From: Acidimicrobiales bacterium
Lineage (GTDB): Bacteria > Actinomycetota > Acidimicrobiia > Acidimicrobiales > DATDAH01
Length of the DNA: 64,000 nucleotides
Direction of reading: 5' to 3'
NCBI GenBank assembly: GCA_016794585.1
Contig: JAEUJM010000032.1
Location: 124,001-188,000 of the forward strand
Shown here: positions 7,273 to 17,563 of the stretch, piece after piece
How the letters are laid out: the number at the start of each line of letters is the position of its first letter
How positions within the stretch are numbered: the first letter of the stretch is position 1
Program-made: the position numbers and the translations under genes
Notes under the pieces: generated by a model
The model's database searches: none
What the model saw: only the letters and a program-made list of their open reading frames with translations
Told to the model about the DNA's origin: nothing

Positions 7273-8586
7273 TCAGCCCGCGGGCGGGGCCAGGGCGGCG
7301 CGGCGAGCGGAGAGGAAGGCGCGCTCCGTGGGGTTGGTGGTGAGGGTGAGCGCCCGGTCGTAGGCGTCGGTCGCCGCTTCGAGGTGGCCGGCGCGGGCCA
7401 GCAGGTCGGCCCGGGCGGCGTGGTAGGGCTGGTAGGCGTCGAGCTGGGCGGCGTCCAGCTCGGTGAGAGCGGCCAGGCCGGCCTCCGGCCCGTCGCGCTC
7501 GCCGACGGCGACGGCCCGGTTGAGAGCGACGACGGGGTTGGGGCGCAGCGTGAGGAGCAGGTCGTAGAGCGTGACGATCTGGTCCCAATCGGTGTCGTCG
7601 GCGCGGGCGGCGTCGGCGTGCACGGCGGCGATGGCGGCCTGGACCTGGAACGGGCCCGGTTGGTCCCGGCGCAGGCAGGCGCGCACGAGGCCGTGGCCCT
7701 CGTCGACGAGTGCCCGGTCCCAGAGGGAGCGGTCCTGGTCGGCCAGGCGGACCAGGGCGCCGCCCGCGTCCGTGCGGGCGGGGCGACGGGCATCGGTGAG
7801 CAGCATCAGCGCGAGCAGGCCGACGGCCTCGGGCTCGTCGGGCATCAGCTCGGTCAGGACGCGCCCCAGGCGGATGGCCTCACGGCTGAGGTCCACCCGC
7901 GTGAGCTCGTCACCGGAGGTGGCGGTGTGGCCCTCGGTGTAGATGAGGTAGATGGCCGAGAGCACCGCGTGGAGGCGGTCGGGCAGCTCGGCCGCCCGGG
8001 GGATGCGGTAGGGGGCGTGGTTGTCGCGGAGCTTGCGCTTGGCCCGCACGAGGCGCTGGGCGAGGGTGGCCTCGGGGACCAGGAAGGCCCGGGCGATCTC
8101 GGGGGTGTCCAGCCCCCCGAGCAGCCGGAGGGTGAGCGCCACCTGGGCGTCGGGAGCGATCGCGGGGTGGCAGCAGAGGAACATCAGGCGGAGCTGGTCG
8201 TCGGGGACGACGTCGACGAAGCCGTCGAGGTCGTCCAGGTCGGGGTGGCCGGCGGTGGGGTCGCCGAGGGGGTCCATGGGATCGGCGTCGCTGGGGAGGG
8301 CGTGGAGTCGGTGAGCGGCCCGGTGGCGGTCGTCCCGCGACGCCTCCCGTCGCAGCCGGTCGATGGCCCGGTTGCGGGCGGTGGTGGTGATCCACCCGCC
8401 CGGGTTCGGGGGGAAGCCCCGAACCGGCCATTGCTCGGCGGCGATGGCGAAGGCCTCCGCGACCGCATCCTCGGCGAGGTCGACGTCGCCGAGGATGCGG
8501 ACGAGGGTGGCGGTGCAGCGCCCGACCTCCCGCCGGTAGACGGCGTCGAGGTCGTCAGCGGCGCCGTGGCCGCGGGGCTCGCCCAA
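7273..8586 (-). CDS. ECF sigma factor, ECF42 type, with C-terminal TPR extension
   Basis: A 437-residue extracytoplasmic-function sigma factor. Region 2 is near residues 15-80 (AEDAVAEAFAIAAEQWPVRGFPPNPGGWI), and region 4 near 150-200 (RLMFLCCHPAIAPDAQVALTLRLLGGL...TLAQRLVRAKRKL). A long C-terminal helical-repeat domain follows (VALNRAVAVGERDGPEAGLAAL; YHAARADLLARAGHLEAATDAY). This architecture plus an adjacent DGPF/YciI gene defines group ECF42, which lacks a classical anti-sigma factor. The TTG start at 8586 lies 8 bp after the partner's stop with GAGG 7 nt ahead. A motif resembling the ECF42 promoter precedes the operon. Confidence 0.9.
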   Translation of the reverse strand: MGEPRGHGAADDLDAVYRREVGRCTATLVRILGDVDLAEDAVAEAFAIAAEQWPVRGFPPNPGGWITTTARNRAIDRLRREASRDDRHRAAHRLHALPSDADPMDPLGDPTAGHPDLDDLDGFVDVVPDDQLRLMFLCCHPAIAPDAQVALTLRLLGGLDTPEIARAFLVPEATLAQRLVRAKRKLRDNHAPYRIPRAAELPDRLHAVLSAIYLIYTEGHTATSGDELTRVDLSREAIRLGRVLTELMPDEPEAVGLLALMLLTDARRPARTDAGGALVRLADQDRSLWDRALVDEGHGLVRACLRRDQPGPFQVQAAIAAVHADAARADDTDWDQIVTLYDLLLTLRPNPVVALNRAVAVGERDGPEAGLAALTELDAAQLDAYQPYHAARADLLARAGHLEAATDAYDRALTLTTNPTERAFLSARRAALAPPAG

Positions 8587-8594
8587 CGGTGGCC

Positions 8595-8963
8595 TCAGCC
8601 CTCGGGCTCCGGCTCGACCTGCATGGGCCGCAGTTCGACGGGGCCCTCGCACGCGGCGGCGCACTGGCCCGCCCAGTCGAGGGCGGCGTCGAGGTCGGCG
8701 GCCTCGATGACCCAGAAGCCGCCCATCTGCTCCTTGGTCTCGGCGTAGGGGCCGTCGGTCATCGACACGTCGCCGGCCGCGCTGCGCACCACGGTGGCGG
8801 TCGAGGCGGGCTGGAGGCCGGCGCCGAACACCCAGGCGCCGGTGGCCTCCATCTTCTCGTTCAGGGCGCCGACCTGCTGGCCGAGGCGGGCGATGTCGGG
8901 ATCGCTGAAGTCGTTCTCGCCGTACTCGTCGTCGTGCCAGACGGAGATCAGGTACTGGGGCAT
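8595..8963 (-). CDS. YciI-like / DGPF-domain protein, partner of ECF42
   Basis: A 122-residue alpha+beta-barrel protein with the diagnostic motif DGPYAETKEQMGGFWVIEA. The DGPF family is almost always encoded beside ECF42 sigma factors. Its biochemical role is not established, though a signalling or regulatory function with the sigma factor is assumed. It is the first gene of the two-gene operon. The ATG follows AAGGAGACCCCTCCG. Confidence 0.92.
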   Translation of the reverse strand: MPQYLISVWHDDEYGENDFSDPDIARLGQQVGALNEKMEATGAWVFGAGLQPASTATVVRSAAGDVSMTDGPYAETKEQMGGFWVIEAADLDAALDWAGQCAAACEGPVELRPMQVEPEPEG

Positions 8964-9049
8964 CGGAGGGGTCTCCTTGGTTTGGGTGAGGTGCGGATCG
9001 GTTCGTTGCTGCTGGTGAGACGGAGCCGGGTGGCGCCGCTCACCGTGTC

Positions 9050-9075
9050 CACGAACGACATCGCCCGGATCGACA
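9050..9075 (-). promoter_or_regulatory. Candidate ECF42-dependent promoter
   Basis: On the minus strand TGTCGA (9075-9070) is followed after 16 nt by CGTG (9053-9050), about 90 bp upstream of the DGPF start. TGTCGA is, from memory, the -35 element of ECF42 promoters and the -10 is CG-rich, so this could be an autoregulatory promoter. Confidence 0.4.
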
Positions 9076-9127
9076 CCCTCGACCGGGAAATCTCGGGAAT
9101 TCTCCGCGTCGCCCGGTCGGCGCCGCC

Positions 9128-9676
9128 TCATCCCTCGTCGAGCAAGGTGACGAGCTTGGTCGTGGTGGACCAGCTGCGGATGGTCATCCGCTTGTACTCG
9201 GGGGTCACCATGATCTTGTTCAGCTTGGACTTCGTGCGCTGGGCCGACAGGCGCTGGAAGTAGACGACGCCACTGCCGGGCCAGGCTCGGTCGACGCCGT
9301 CGCGGCACTGCACGACCTTCATGGCCTGCGCCGCGGTGAGCGGCGCCTTCAGGAAGACGGCGTCGGAGTGGTAGGTGTCGGGTTGCTGCCCGAACCCCTG
9401 CGGGGCCTTGGCGACGACGGCCCGGAACTGCCGCTCGGTGCGGATCACGACGAGGATCGGGATCCCGAAGGCCGCCTCGAGCACAGCCTCGACCCGTTCC
9501 TCGAGGCCGGCGACCGGCTCGCCGGTGGAGAACAGCACGTTCCCGGACTGGATGTAGGTCCGCACGTCGCCGTACCCGGCGGCCTCCACAGCCGCCCGCA
9601 GGTCGGCCATGGGGACCGGGTTCTTCCCGCCCACGTTGATGCCACGCAGCAGGGCGACGGCTCGGGTGGTGGCCAT
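9128..9676 (-). CDS. DUF1697 family protein
   Basis: A 182-residue conserved protein with the family opening RAVALLRGINVGGKNPVPMADLR and the segment YIQSGNVLFSTGEP. The C-terminus carries the conserved WSTTTKLVTLL-type stretch. Cytosolic, function unknown; a structure of a family member resembles a ferredoxin-like fold. It begins at ATG 9676, 41 bp after the stop of the MDMPI-like gene, and may share its transcript. Confidence 0.88.
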   Translation of the reverse strand: MATTRAVALLRGINVGGKNPVPMADLRAAVEAAGYGDVRTYIQSGNVLFSTGEPVAGLEERVEAVLEAAFGIPILVVIRTERQFRAVVAKAPQGFGQQPDTYHSDAVFLKAPLTAAQAMKVVQCRDGVDRAWPGSGVVYFQRLSAQRTKSKLNKIMVTPEYKRMTIRSWSTTTKLVTLLDEG

Positions 9677-9717
9677 GGCGCCGACCCTAGGCGGGGAGTC
9701 GGCGGCGGCGCCTGGGG

Positions 9718-10398
9718 TCAGTCCCGGTAGAGGTTGACCGCGGGGTCGAGGCCGAGCGTCGCGGCGTCGAGGCGGCCGGTGGCAGCCAGGAGGAAGTCGT
9801 GGGGGTCGATGGCCACGGTCGGGGTGGTGTCGTCGGCGCCGCCGAGCTCGATGGTCGGGTGGTCGCCGCGGGTGAGCTCGATGCGGGCGGGGCCGAAGCC
9901 CTGGGCCTCGAGCTGGCCCATGACGTAGGCGAGCGCCGCCTGCTCGCCCTGCCCCGGCTCGGTCGGGCGGCCGAGGGCCACGCCGATGTCGTCGGCGTGG
10001 ACGTAGGTGTCGTACCAGAGGGTCAGCACACCGTCGCCCATCGACAGGTCCGGGGCGCCGCTCGGGCCGTTCCACACGTCGTCGTCGAGGGCGGCGGCGA
10101 GGGCGCGCAGGCCCTCCAGCGCGGCGTTCAGGCGGGCGACCGCCTCGGCGGGGCCGTCGTCGCCCAGCGCCGCCGCCTCCTCCTCGAAGGTACGGCTGCC
10201 GGGGGCGCCGCCGGCCACGTCCTCGACGATGCCCACGACGTGACCGACGACGTCACGGACCGGGGCGTCGCAGCGGGTCGGCGCCCGCCACTCGTCCTCG
10301 GTCAGCGGCGCCACCAGGGCGGCGAAGCGGTCGTACTCGTCGAGCATCCCGGCGATGACGTCGGGCCGGGCGGGCAGGAGGGCGTTGTCGATGGGCAT
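9718..10398 (-). CDS. Mycothiol-dependent maleylpyruvate isomerase-like (MDMPI/DinB-like) protein
   Basis: A 226-residue actinobacterial four-helix-bundle protein of the TIGR03083 type. The N-terminal DinB-like bundle has ALVAPLTEDEWRAPTRCD and DVVGHVVGIVED (the metal-ligand histidine region), and YDTYVHADDIGVALGRP supplies further conserved histidine. A smaller C-terminal domain follows. Characterised members are Zn-dependent, mycothiol-using isomerases, but most paralogues have unknown substrates. Start at ATG 10398 with GGAAGGA upstream. It lies 46 bp after the thioesterase stop. Confidence 0.85.
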   Translation of the reverse strand: MPIDNALLPARPDVIAGMLDEYDRFAALVAPLTEDEWRAPTRCDAPVRDVVGHVVGIVEDVAGGAPGSRTFEEEAAALGDDGPAEAVARLNAALEGLRALAAALDDDVWNGPSGAPDLSMGDGVLTLWYDTYVHADDIGVALGRPTEPGQGEQAALAYVMGQLEAQGFGPARIELTRGDHPTIELGGADDTTPTVAIDPHDFLLAATGRLDAATLGLDPAVNLYRD

Positions 10399-10444
10399 GG
10401 CGGAGTCCTTCCGGGTCGGTGGGGCGGGTCAGCTGGTGGGCGGG

Positions 10445-10879
10445 TCAGAGCGGGATGACGGCCTGGGTCTGGGTGACGAGGGCGAGGCGGCGATCGCGGT
10501 CGTCGCGGATGTCGGTCTGCACGACGATCGTCGTGCGCCCGACGTGCAGCGGCGTCGAGGTGGCGTGGGCCCGGCCGCCGTCACGCAGCCCCCGGAAGAA
10601 GTTCGTCTTCGACTCGATCGTGGACGTGACCGCACCCTCGGGCAGGTTGAGGAAGGCGCACACCGCGCCCAGGCTGTCCGCCAGCACCATCAGCGCGCCG
10701 CCGTGCAGGAGGCCGCCGATCGTGCAGCGCTCGGGCGACCAGTCCATCCCGCCGACGACCTCCTCGGCGCTGGCCCGGTCGATCTCCACGCCGCTGGCGA
10801 CGGCGAAGGGCATGGTGGCGACGAGGGCGGCGGGGGAGAGTGCATCGGAGGCGTCGGGCGGCGGCGGCATGGACACCAT
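10445..10879 (-). CDS. PaaI-type hotdog-fold thioesterase
   Basis: A 144-residue acyl-CoA thioesterase-like protein. The hotdog signature GGLLHGGALMVLADSLGAVCAF is followed by SKTNFFRGLRDG and THATS-like core strands; the usual catalytic HGG(x)...D pattern is present. It probably hydrolyses small or aromatic acyl-CoAs. Two in-frame ATGs (10879, 10870) are available; the first is favoured by GGGAG 4 nt upstream. Divergent from the XRE regulator at 10958, whose dyad lies between the two genes. Confidence 0.85.
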   Translation of the reverse strand: MVSMPPPPDASDALSPAALVATMPFAVASGVEIDRASAEEVVGGMDWSPERCTIGGLLHGGALMVLADSLGAVCAFLNLPEGAVTSTIESKTNFFRGLRDGGRAHATSTPLHVGRTTIVVQTDIRDDRDRRLALVTQTQAVIPL

Positions 10880-10901
10880 CGTGCTCCCGGGAGGGAACGG
10901 T

Positions 10902-10926
10902 GGCGATTCCCTGGGAGGTAATCGCC
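10902..10926. promoter_or_regulatory. Inverted repeat between thioesterase and XRE regulator
   Basis: Perfect 7-bp arms GGCGATT (10902-10908) and AATCGCC (10920-10926), spacer 11 bp, centred in the 78-bp divergent gap. This is a good candidate operator for the adjacent helix-turn-helix protein. A second palindrome, CTCCCGGGAG (10884-10893), covers the thioesterase ribosome site. Confidence 0.5.
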
Positions 10927-10957
10927 CTGCCCCGCCGCCGTGGGTACCGTCCGCGTC

Positions 10958-11770
10958 ATGACCGCCACCACCGAGCACCCGTCGGTCGGTCCACTGCTGC
11001 GGTCGTGGCGGCAGCGGCGTCACCTGTCCCAGCTCGAGTTGGGCACCGAGGCCGGCGTCACCACGCGTCACCTCAGCTTCGTGGAGACGGGCCGGGCCCG
11101 GCCGAGCCGGGAGATGGTCCTCCACCTGGCCGAGGTACTCGACGTGCCGCTGCGAGAGCGCAACCACCTGCTCGTGGCCGCCGGATTCGCGCCCACGTTC
11201 CGGGAGAGCCCGCTCGACGACCCGTCGTTCGCCGTCGTGCGGACCGCCCTCGATCAGGTGCTCGCCGGCCACGAGCCCTATCCCGCCATCGTCGTCGACC
11301 GCCAGTGGCAGCTGGTCGCCTCCAACCTGGCGGCCTTCGTGCTCGTCGAGGACGTCGCTCCCGAGCTGCTCGAGCCGCCCGTCAACGTGCTGCGGGTGAG
11401 CATGCACCCGCACGGCCTGGCCCCCCGGATCCGGAACCTGGGGGAGTGGGCCGGGCACGTGCTCGACCGGCTCCGCCGCCAGGCCCTCATCACCGGCGAC
11501 GCCGAGGTTGGCGCGCTGGAGGAGGAGCTGCGCGGCCTCCTGCAGGAGCAGGGCATCGACGAGACCCGGGCAGGTGGCGAGCACGCCGGTGACGTGGCCA
11601 TGCCGATGCTGCTCGAGTCGGCCAAGGGCCCCCTGGCGCTGATCACCACCATCGCCACCTTCGGCACCGCCCTCGACATCACGCTGGCCGAGCTGGCTCT
11701 CGAGGCCTTCCTCCCCGCCGACGCGGCCACTGCCGAGATCCTCCGCGAGTACGCCGCCGACCTCGCGTGA
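10958..11770 (+). CDS. XRE-family regulator with MmyB-like ligand-binding domain
   Basis: A 270-residue regulator. The helix-turn-helix spans residues ~12-65 (LRSWRQRRHLSQLELGTEAGVTTRHLSFVETGR). A C-terminal MmyB-like PAS-type domain follows (YPAIVVDRQWQLVASNLAAF), known in the family to bind a fatty-acid-like ligand. ATG 10958 is favoured over an upstream in-frame GTG. TACCGT lies 7 nt before it, consistent with a leaderless transcript. It probably controls itself and the divergent thioesterase. Confidence 0.88.
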   Translation: MTATTEHPSVGPLLRSWRQRRHLSQLELGTEAGVTTRHLSFVETGRARPSREMVLHLAEVLDVPLRERNHLLVAAGFAPTFRESPLDDPSFAVVRTALDQVLAGHEPYPAIVVDRQWQLVASNLAAFVLVEDVAPELLEPPVNVLRVSMHPHGLAPRIRNLGEWAGHVLDRLRRQALITGDAEVGALEEELRGLLQEQGIDETRAGGEHAGDVAMPMLLESAKGPLALITTIATFGTALDITLAELALEAFLPADAATAEILREYAADLA

Positions 11771-11793
11771 CCGGTGCGGGGGATCTCACCGGT
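11770..11793. terminator. Convergent-gene terminator
   Basis: The 7-bp dyad ACCGGTG / CACCGGT with a 10-nt loop overlaps the last base of the XRE stop and lies between two convergent genes. Confidence 0.45.
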
Positions 11794-11810
11794 GGGAAGG
11801 GGAGGGCGCG

Positions 11811-12569
11811 CTACGTGGCGAAGTCGGGCTGAGCGGAGCGGACCGCCTCGCTGCGGCCTTGCGGCTCCTCCCACTCCTCCTGGCGGCCGAGGGCGGTGAG
11901 ATCGAGGAAGTAGTAGCTCCCGCCGGTGCTCTCGAGTCCGCGGGCGTACTGGGAGTAGGTGTGGAACACCTCGCCGTCGACGGCGAGGAAGCAGCTGCGC
12001 CCCGGCATGTCGTAGGGCTGGTCGGCGGTCTTCATCGACTCCTCGCCCCGGGCGGCGTACTCGTCGAGGGTCCGGTAGTTGAAGGTGTCGTACCCGCGGG
12101 ACTCGTCGATGGTGGCGCCGAAGTCGTAGCTGAAGGCCGAGTCGCCCGACGAGTACCAGGGCACGTCCCAGCCCCGCTTCGCCTTCCAGTCCTCGAGCTT
12201 GGCCAGGGGCGCTCGCGAGACCATGGCGTAGGTGGTGTCCCGGGTGTGGAGGTGCTCGAGGAAGCCGGGCGACAGCTCATCGGTGCCGGCAGTGCAACTC
12301 GAGCAGCCCTCGTCCCACTCCGGGTGGAACATGAAGTGGTACACGATCAGCTGCGGGCGGCCCTCGAAGAGGTCGAGCAGGCGGACGGTGCCGTCCGGGC
12401 CGTCGAACCGGTAGTCCTCCTCGACGAGGACCATGGGCAGCGAGCGCCGGCGGGTGCTCAGGGCGTCGCGCCGGCGGGTCAGCTCCTTCTCCTCGGCGAG
12501 CAGCGCGACCCGGGCGGCGAGCCACTCCTCCCGGGTGGTGACGCTGGGCAGGTTCGGGGGCAGGTCCAT
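11811..12569 (-). CDS. DUF899 family thioredoxin-like protein
   Basis: A 252-residue protein of the DUF899 family, related to thioredoxin-fold dithiol-disulfide oxidoreductases. It shows the family opening VTTREEWLAARVALLAEEKELTRRRD, the CSSC motif (EGCSSCTAGTDEL, near residue 105), the GWDVPWYSSGDSAFSYDFG signature and VFHTYSQYARG. Cytosolic, physiological substrate unknown. The ATG follows AGGAACCTGCG. Divergent from the luciferase-like gene with a 117-bp gap. Confidence 0.88.
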   Translation of the reverse strand: MDLPPNLPSVTTREEWLAARVALLAEEKELTRRRDALSTRRRSLPMVLVEEDYRFDGPDGTVRLLDLFEGRPQLIVYHFMFHPEWDEGCSSCTAGTDELSPGFLEHLHTRDTTYAMVSRAPLAKLEDWKAKRGWDVPWYSSGDSAFSYDFGATIDESRGYDTFNYRTLDEYAARGEESMKTADQPYDMPGRSCFLAVDGEVFHTYSQYARGLESTGGSYYFLDLTALGRQEEWEEPQGRSEAVRSAQPDFAT

Positions 12570-12686
12570 CGCAGGTTCCTCTTCGGTTGGTGGTGCCCGC
12601 CTCCGTTCCGACGGATGCCACCGCCGGCACTCATCGGGACCCGGCCCGATCAAGGGCCCGCACCGCCGCGCCCCTACGGTGACCGC

Positions 12687-13556
12687 ATGAGCGCGCACCC
12701 GTCACTGACCGGCACCGGCGTCTGGGCCCACGAGCTCCGCTACGGGGATCCCGCCGAGATCGCCGACCTCGCCGCCGAGCTCGAGGGTCTGGGGTTCACG
12801 GCGCTCTGGGTGCCCGACGTCGGCGGGGACCTCTTCGGGTCGCTCGACAACCTGCTGACGGCGACGTCGTCGGTGGAGATCGCCACCGGGATCCTCAACG
12901 TCTGGATGCACACGCCGGCCGAGACCGCCGAGTGGTGGGCGGCGCAGTCCGCGGCCGACCGGCAGCGGCTGCTCCTCGGCATCGGCATCAGCCACGCCTC
13001 GTTCATCGACGCACACGAGGGGATGTCGTGGGACAAGCCGCTGTCCACGATGCGCACCTACCTCGACGGACTCGATGCCGGCGGCGTGCCCCGCGAGGCC
13101 CGCTGCCTCGCCGCCCTCGGGCCGAAGATGCTCGAGCTGGCCCGCGACCGCTCGGCCGGCGCCCACCCCTACCTGGTGACCCCGGAGCACACCGCCCTCG
13201 CCCGCCAGACGATGGGCCCGGATGCCCTGCTCGCCGTGGAGCAGGGGGTCGTCCTCGACACCGATCCCGACGCGGCCCGGGACGTGGCCCGAAAGGCCCT
13301 GTCCATCTACGCCACGCTCCCGAACTACACCAACAACTGGAAGCGCCTCGGCTTCACCGACGAGGACGTCGAGAACCTGAGCGACCGCCTCGTCGACGAG
13401 GTGGTGGCCTGGGGCGACGTGGACGACCTCGCGGCCCGGGTACAGGCCCACCGCGACGCCGACGCCGACCACGTGTGCGTGCAGCTGCTGGGCGCGCCGG
13501 GCGCCCCCGTCGACCGCGAGGCGTGGCGCCGCCTCGCGCCGGCGCTCCTCGCCTGA
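12687..13556 (+). CDS. LLM-class F420-dependent oxidoreductase (TIGR03620-like)
   Basis: A 289-residue luciferase-like TIM-barrel enzyme. GVWAHELRYGDPAEIADLAAELEGLGF and ALWVPDVGGDLF near the start, followed by LLLGIGISH and a C-terminal VQLLGAPG barrel strand, match the F420-type subfamily common in actinobacteria. It probably reduces or oxidises a small hydrophobic substrate with F420; the substrate is unknown. The start is the ATG at 12687. Confidence 0.85.
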   Translation: MSAHPSLTGTGVWAHELRYGDPAEIADLAAELEGLGFTALWVPDVGGDLFGSLDNLLTATSSVEIATGILNVWMHTPAETAEWWAAQSAADRQRLLLGIGISHASFIDAHEGMSWDKPLSTMRTYLDGLDAGGVPREARCLAALGPKMLELARDRSAGAHPYLVTPEHTALARQTMGPDALLAVEQGVVLDTDPDAARDVARKALSIYATLPNYTNNWKRLGFTDEDVENLSDRLVDEVVAWGDVDDLAARVQAHRDADADHVCVQLLGAPGAPVDREAWRRLAPALLA

Positions 13557-13604
13557 CACAGCCGCCGGCGCTCCCCGCGGCCGACCGGGAGGCGCGCCTG
13601 CCTT

Positions 13605-13640
13605 CGCCGCCCTGTTCGCGCCGCCCTGTTCTCGCCGCCC
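13605..13640. repeat. Short tandem repeat, 14-bp unit
   Basis: Two copies of CGCCGCCCTGTTC[G/T] (13605-13618, 13619-13632) followed by a partial third (13633-13640). It lies in the 156-bp gap between convergent genes and has no obvious function. Confidence 0.6.
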
Positions 13641-13712
13641 CGGCGCCCGCCCGACGCCCAGACGACCGCGGCTCGACACCGGACCGCCAGGGCCGGCGGC
13701 CCGGCGCCGAGA

Positions 13713-13904
13713 TCAGCTCGCGCCGCCCTCGCGGGCGGTCTGCTCCTGGTCCCAGCCCTTGCGCTCCGCCTCGGCGATGGCCTTCTCCTCGGCCCGTTCC
13801 GGATCCTGCTCGCCCTCGTCGACCTGCTTCTGGAGCTCGTCGCCGACGCGACTGGCGGGGGCGCGCTCGGCGTCGCTGGGGTCTCGATCGTCGGTTCCAG
13901 GCAT
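13713..13904 (-). CDS. Small charged hypothetical protein (internal start)
   Basis: A 63-residue acidic/basic protein (MPGTDDRDPSDAERAP, then LQKQVDEGEQDPERAEEKAIAE). The ATG at 13904 has a near-perfect AGAGGAGG ribosome site 5 nt upstream, so it is very probably translated independently even though it is in frame with the longer ORF above. Predicted soluble and largely helical. Function unknown. Confidence 0.65.
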   Translation of the reverse strand: MPGTDDRDPSDAERAPASRVGDELQKQVDEGEQDPERAEEKAIAEAERKGWDQEQTAREGGAS

Positions 13905-14489
13905 GGTGCCTCCTCTGATGGCGTCCGCAGGACCTACCCGGCCCCGCCGGGCAGTAGTCAGAAGGCATGCCCCACGCGGGATCGTCGCCGGGTCCGGCTC
14001 GCCCGGGTCCATCACGACGGCGTCGCCGTCCTCCGCTCCGGCGCCGAGGGCGGGCTCGTGCATCGCCGGCGGGCGTCGCTCGTGGCCGGACTGGCCATGG
14101 GTCCGGCGCTGCTCCTTCAGTTCGGCCTCGAAGAGGTGGCGCCGGCCGTCGGCCAGCTCGTCGAGGAGGCGCCGTTCGCCCGCGCGGATCGGCCCGTAGT
14201 ACAGGTCGTCGAACTCCTCGACCATCTGGAAGGTCCATCGACCGTCGAGGACGTTGCGTCCGATCACCTCCTCCTCGACCCAGGCGGCGGCGTCGTCGTG
14301 GCCGGCCTCGCGGAAGAGGCGGGCCGCCTCGTCCATCTGGAAGTCGAGGTGCCCGACCATCTGGTGGAAGTCGTAGAGGCGACCTCGGGCCCGCTCGAGC
14401 CACTCGATCGCCTCGGACAGCTTGCCGAGGGCTTCCACGGTCTCGTCGGTCACGCCGGGAGGGCGTGCGTGGGAATCGGGGGCAGTCAT
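13713..14489 (-). CDS. Hypothetical protein, open frame running into a second small gene
   Basis: An open frame of 258 codons from ATG 14489. The first ~130 residues are highly charged and helical (VEALGKLSEAIEWLERARGRLY; HLDFQMDEAARLFREAGHDDAAAW; VLDGRWTFQMVEEFDDLYYGP) and look like a genuine conserved actinobacterial protein. Residues ~140-195 look like translated spacer. The frame then enters, without a stop, the separate small gene at 13904. Either the stop of the upstream gene was lost, making a fusion, or the C-terminal boundary lies in a read-through. Function unknown. Confidence 0.6.
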   Translation of the reverse strand: MTAPDSHARPPGVTDETVEALGKLSEAIEWLERARGRLYDFHQMVGHLDFQMDEAARLFREAGHDDAAAWVEEEVIGRNVLDGRWTFQMVEEFDDLYYGPIRAGERRLLDELADGRRHLFEAELKEQRRTHGQSGHERRPPAMHEPALGAGAEDGDAVVMDPGEPDPATIPRGACLLTTARRGRVGPADAIRGGTMPGTDDRDPSDAERAPASRVGDELQKQVDEGEQDPERAEEKAIAEAERKGWDQEQTAREGGAS

Positions 14490-14580
14490 CGGCCTGCTCC
14501 CTAACCCAGTGGGCGCCGCCATAGTCACGACGGACGGTGACCCACCGACGTTGCGGGAGGGTGGCTCCGATGCGGGGCGC

Positions 14581-15087
14581 TCAGCCGAAGCGGAAGCGGG
14601 TGACGTCGGCGGGAAAGTCGAACCAGGCCATCGCCTTGACGGGGGTGAAGCGCACGAGGCCACCCGAAGCCTCGCCCTCCCACGCGTCGGGCTCGGGCTC
14701 GTAGCCCTTCTCGCCGTACTTCCGGCGCATCTCGGCGGCGATGCGGCCGCCGAGCTCGAGGCCCGGGGGTTCGGCCGGCGCCGCGGTGCCCTCGACGATC
14801 ACGGCCTGCCAGCCGTCCTCGAGGTGCAGGACGCAGTCGCCGCGGGCGGCGACGTTGCGGGCGTGCAGCGTGGCCGGCGAGCCGTCGTAGTAGAGGCCGC
14901 CGTCGAGCCAGATCCCCCAACGGGGGACGACGTGGGGCCGACCGTCGGCGCGGGCGGTGGCCATCCAGTACTGGGTGGACTCGACGAGGCGCTCCTCGAC
15001 CTCGGCCCACGCCAACATCCCGTCGTCGGTCTCGGGCACCCCGTACCCCTCGGGCATCAGCGGGCGGTCGGTCTTCGGCTCGGCCAT
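14581..15087 (-). CDS. Pyridoxamine 5'-phosphate oxidase-like flavin/F420-binding protein
   Basis: A 168-residue split-barrel protein. ATARADGRPHVVPRWGIWLDGGLYYDGSP is the flavin/F420-binding core of the PNPOx-like superfamily, followed by CVLHLEDGWQAVIVEGTA. The C-terminal RFTPVKAMAWFDFPADVTRFRF completes the barrel. Probably an F420- or FMN-dependent reductase, not the vitamin B6 enzyme itself. ATG 15087, with GGGGGAG upstream. Confidence 0.85.
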   Translation of the reverse strand: MAEPKTDRPLMPEGYGVPETDDGMLAWAEVEERLVESTQYWMATARADGRPHVVPRWGIWLDGGLYYDGSPATLHARNVAARGDCVLHLEDGWQAVIVEGTAAPAEPPGLELGGRIAAEMRRKYGEKGYEPEPDAWEGEASGGLVRFTPVKAMAWFDFPADVTRFRFG

Positions 15088-15199
15088 CGGGCTCCCCCTT
15101 GTCGTCACTCGGTCCGTCGTCCGCCCGCCGGCGGATGGTACCGCCGCCCCGGTCGGCCGTCTCCGGCCGTGATCGATCGGGGGCGGACGGACGCGGAGC

Positions 15200-15229
15200 G
15201 GCGGCCCCGGTCCGGGGACCGGGGCCGCC
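15200..15229 (-). terminator. katG terminator hairpin
   Basis: Perfect 14-bp arms (15200-15213 with 15216-15229) form a very GC-rich hairpin 21-50 nt beyond the katG stop. No T-tract follows. Confidence 0.6.
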
Positions 15230-15249
15230 ACGTCAGGTGGTGGATCGGA

Positions 15250-17481
<2,232 letters not shown>

Positions 17482-17548
17482 TCAAGCGCTACCCGCCACT
17501 CTCCTCCCCCCGCGCCGATCAGGGAAGTTCCGGTTTCCTCTCACGGCG

Positions 17549-17563
17549 ATAACCTCTTGTTAT
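17549..17563. promoter_or_regulatory. LysR-type (OxyR-like) operator at the oxyR start
   Basis: The perfect dyad ATAAC-CTCTT-GTTAT contains the T-N11-A LysR motif and overlaps the oxyR start codon. Bound here, OxyR could repress itself and activate divergent katG. Confidence 0.55.

Noticed and set aside
13605-13640. Tandem 14-bp repeat considered as a minimal CRISPR-like array
   Set aside because: Units are contiguous without spacers and only 2.5 copies exist.
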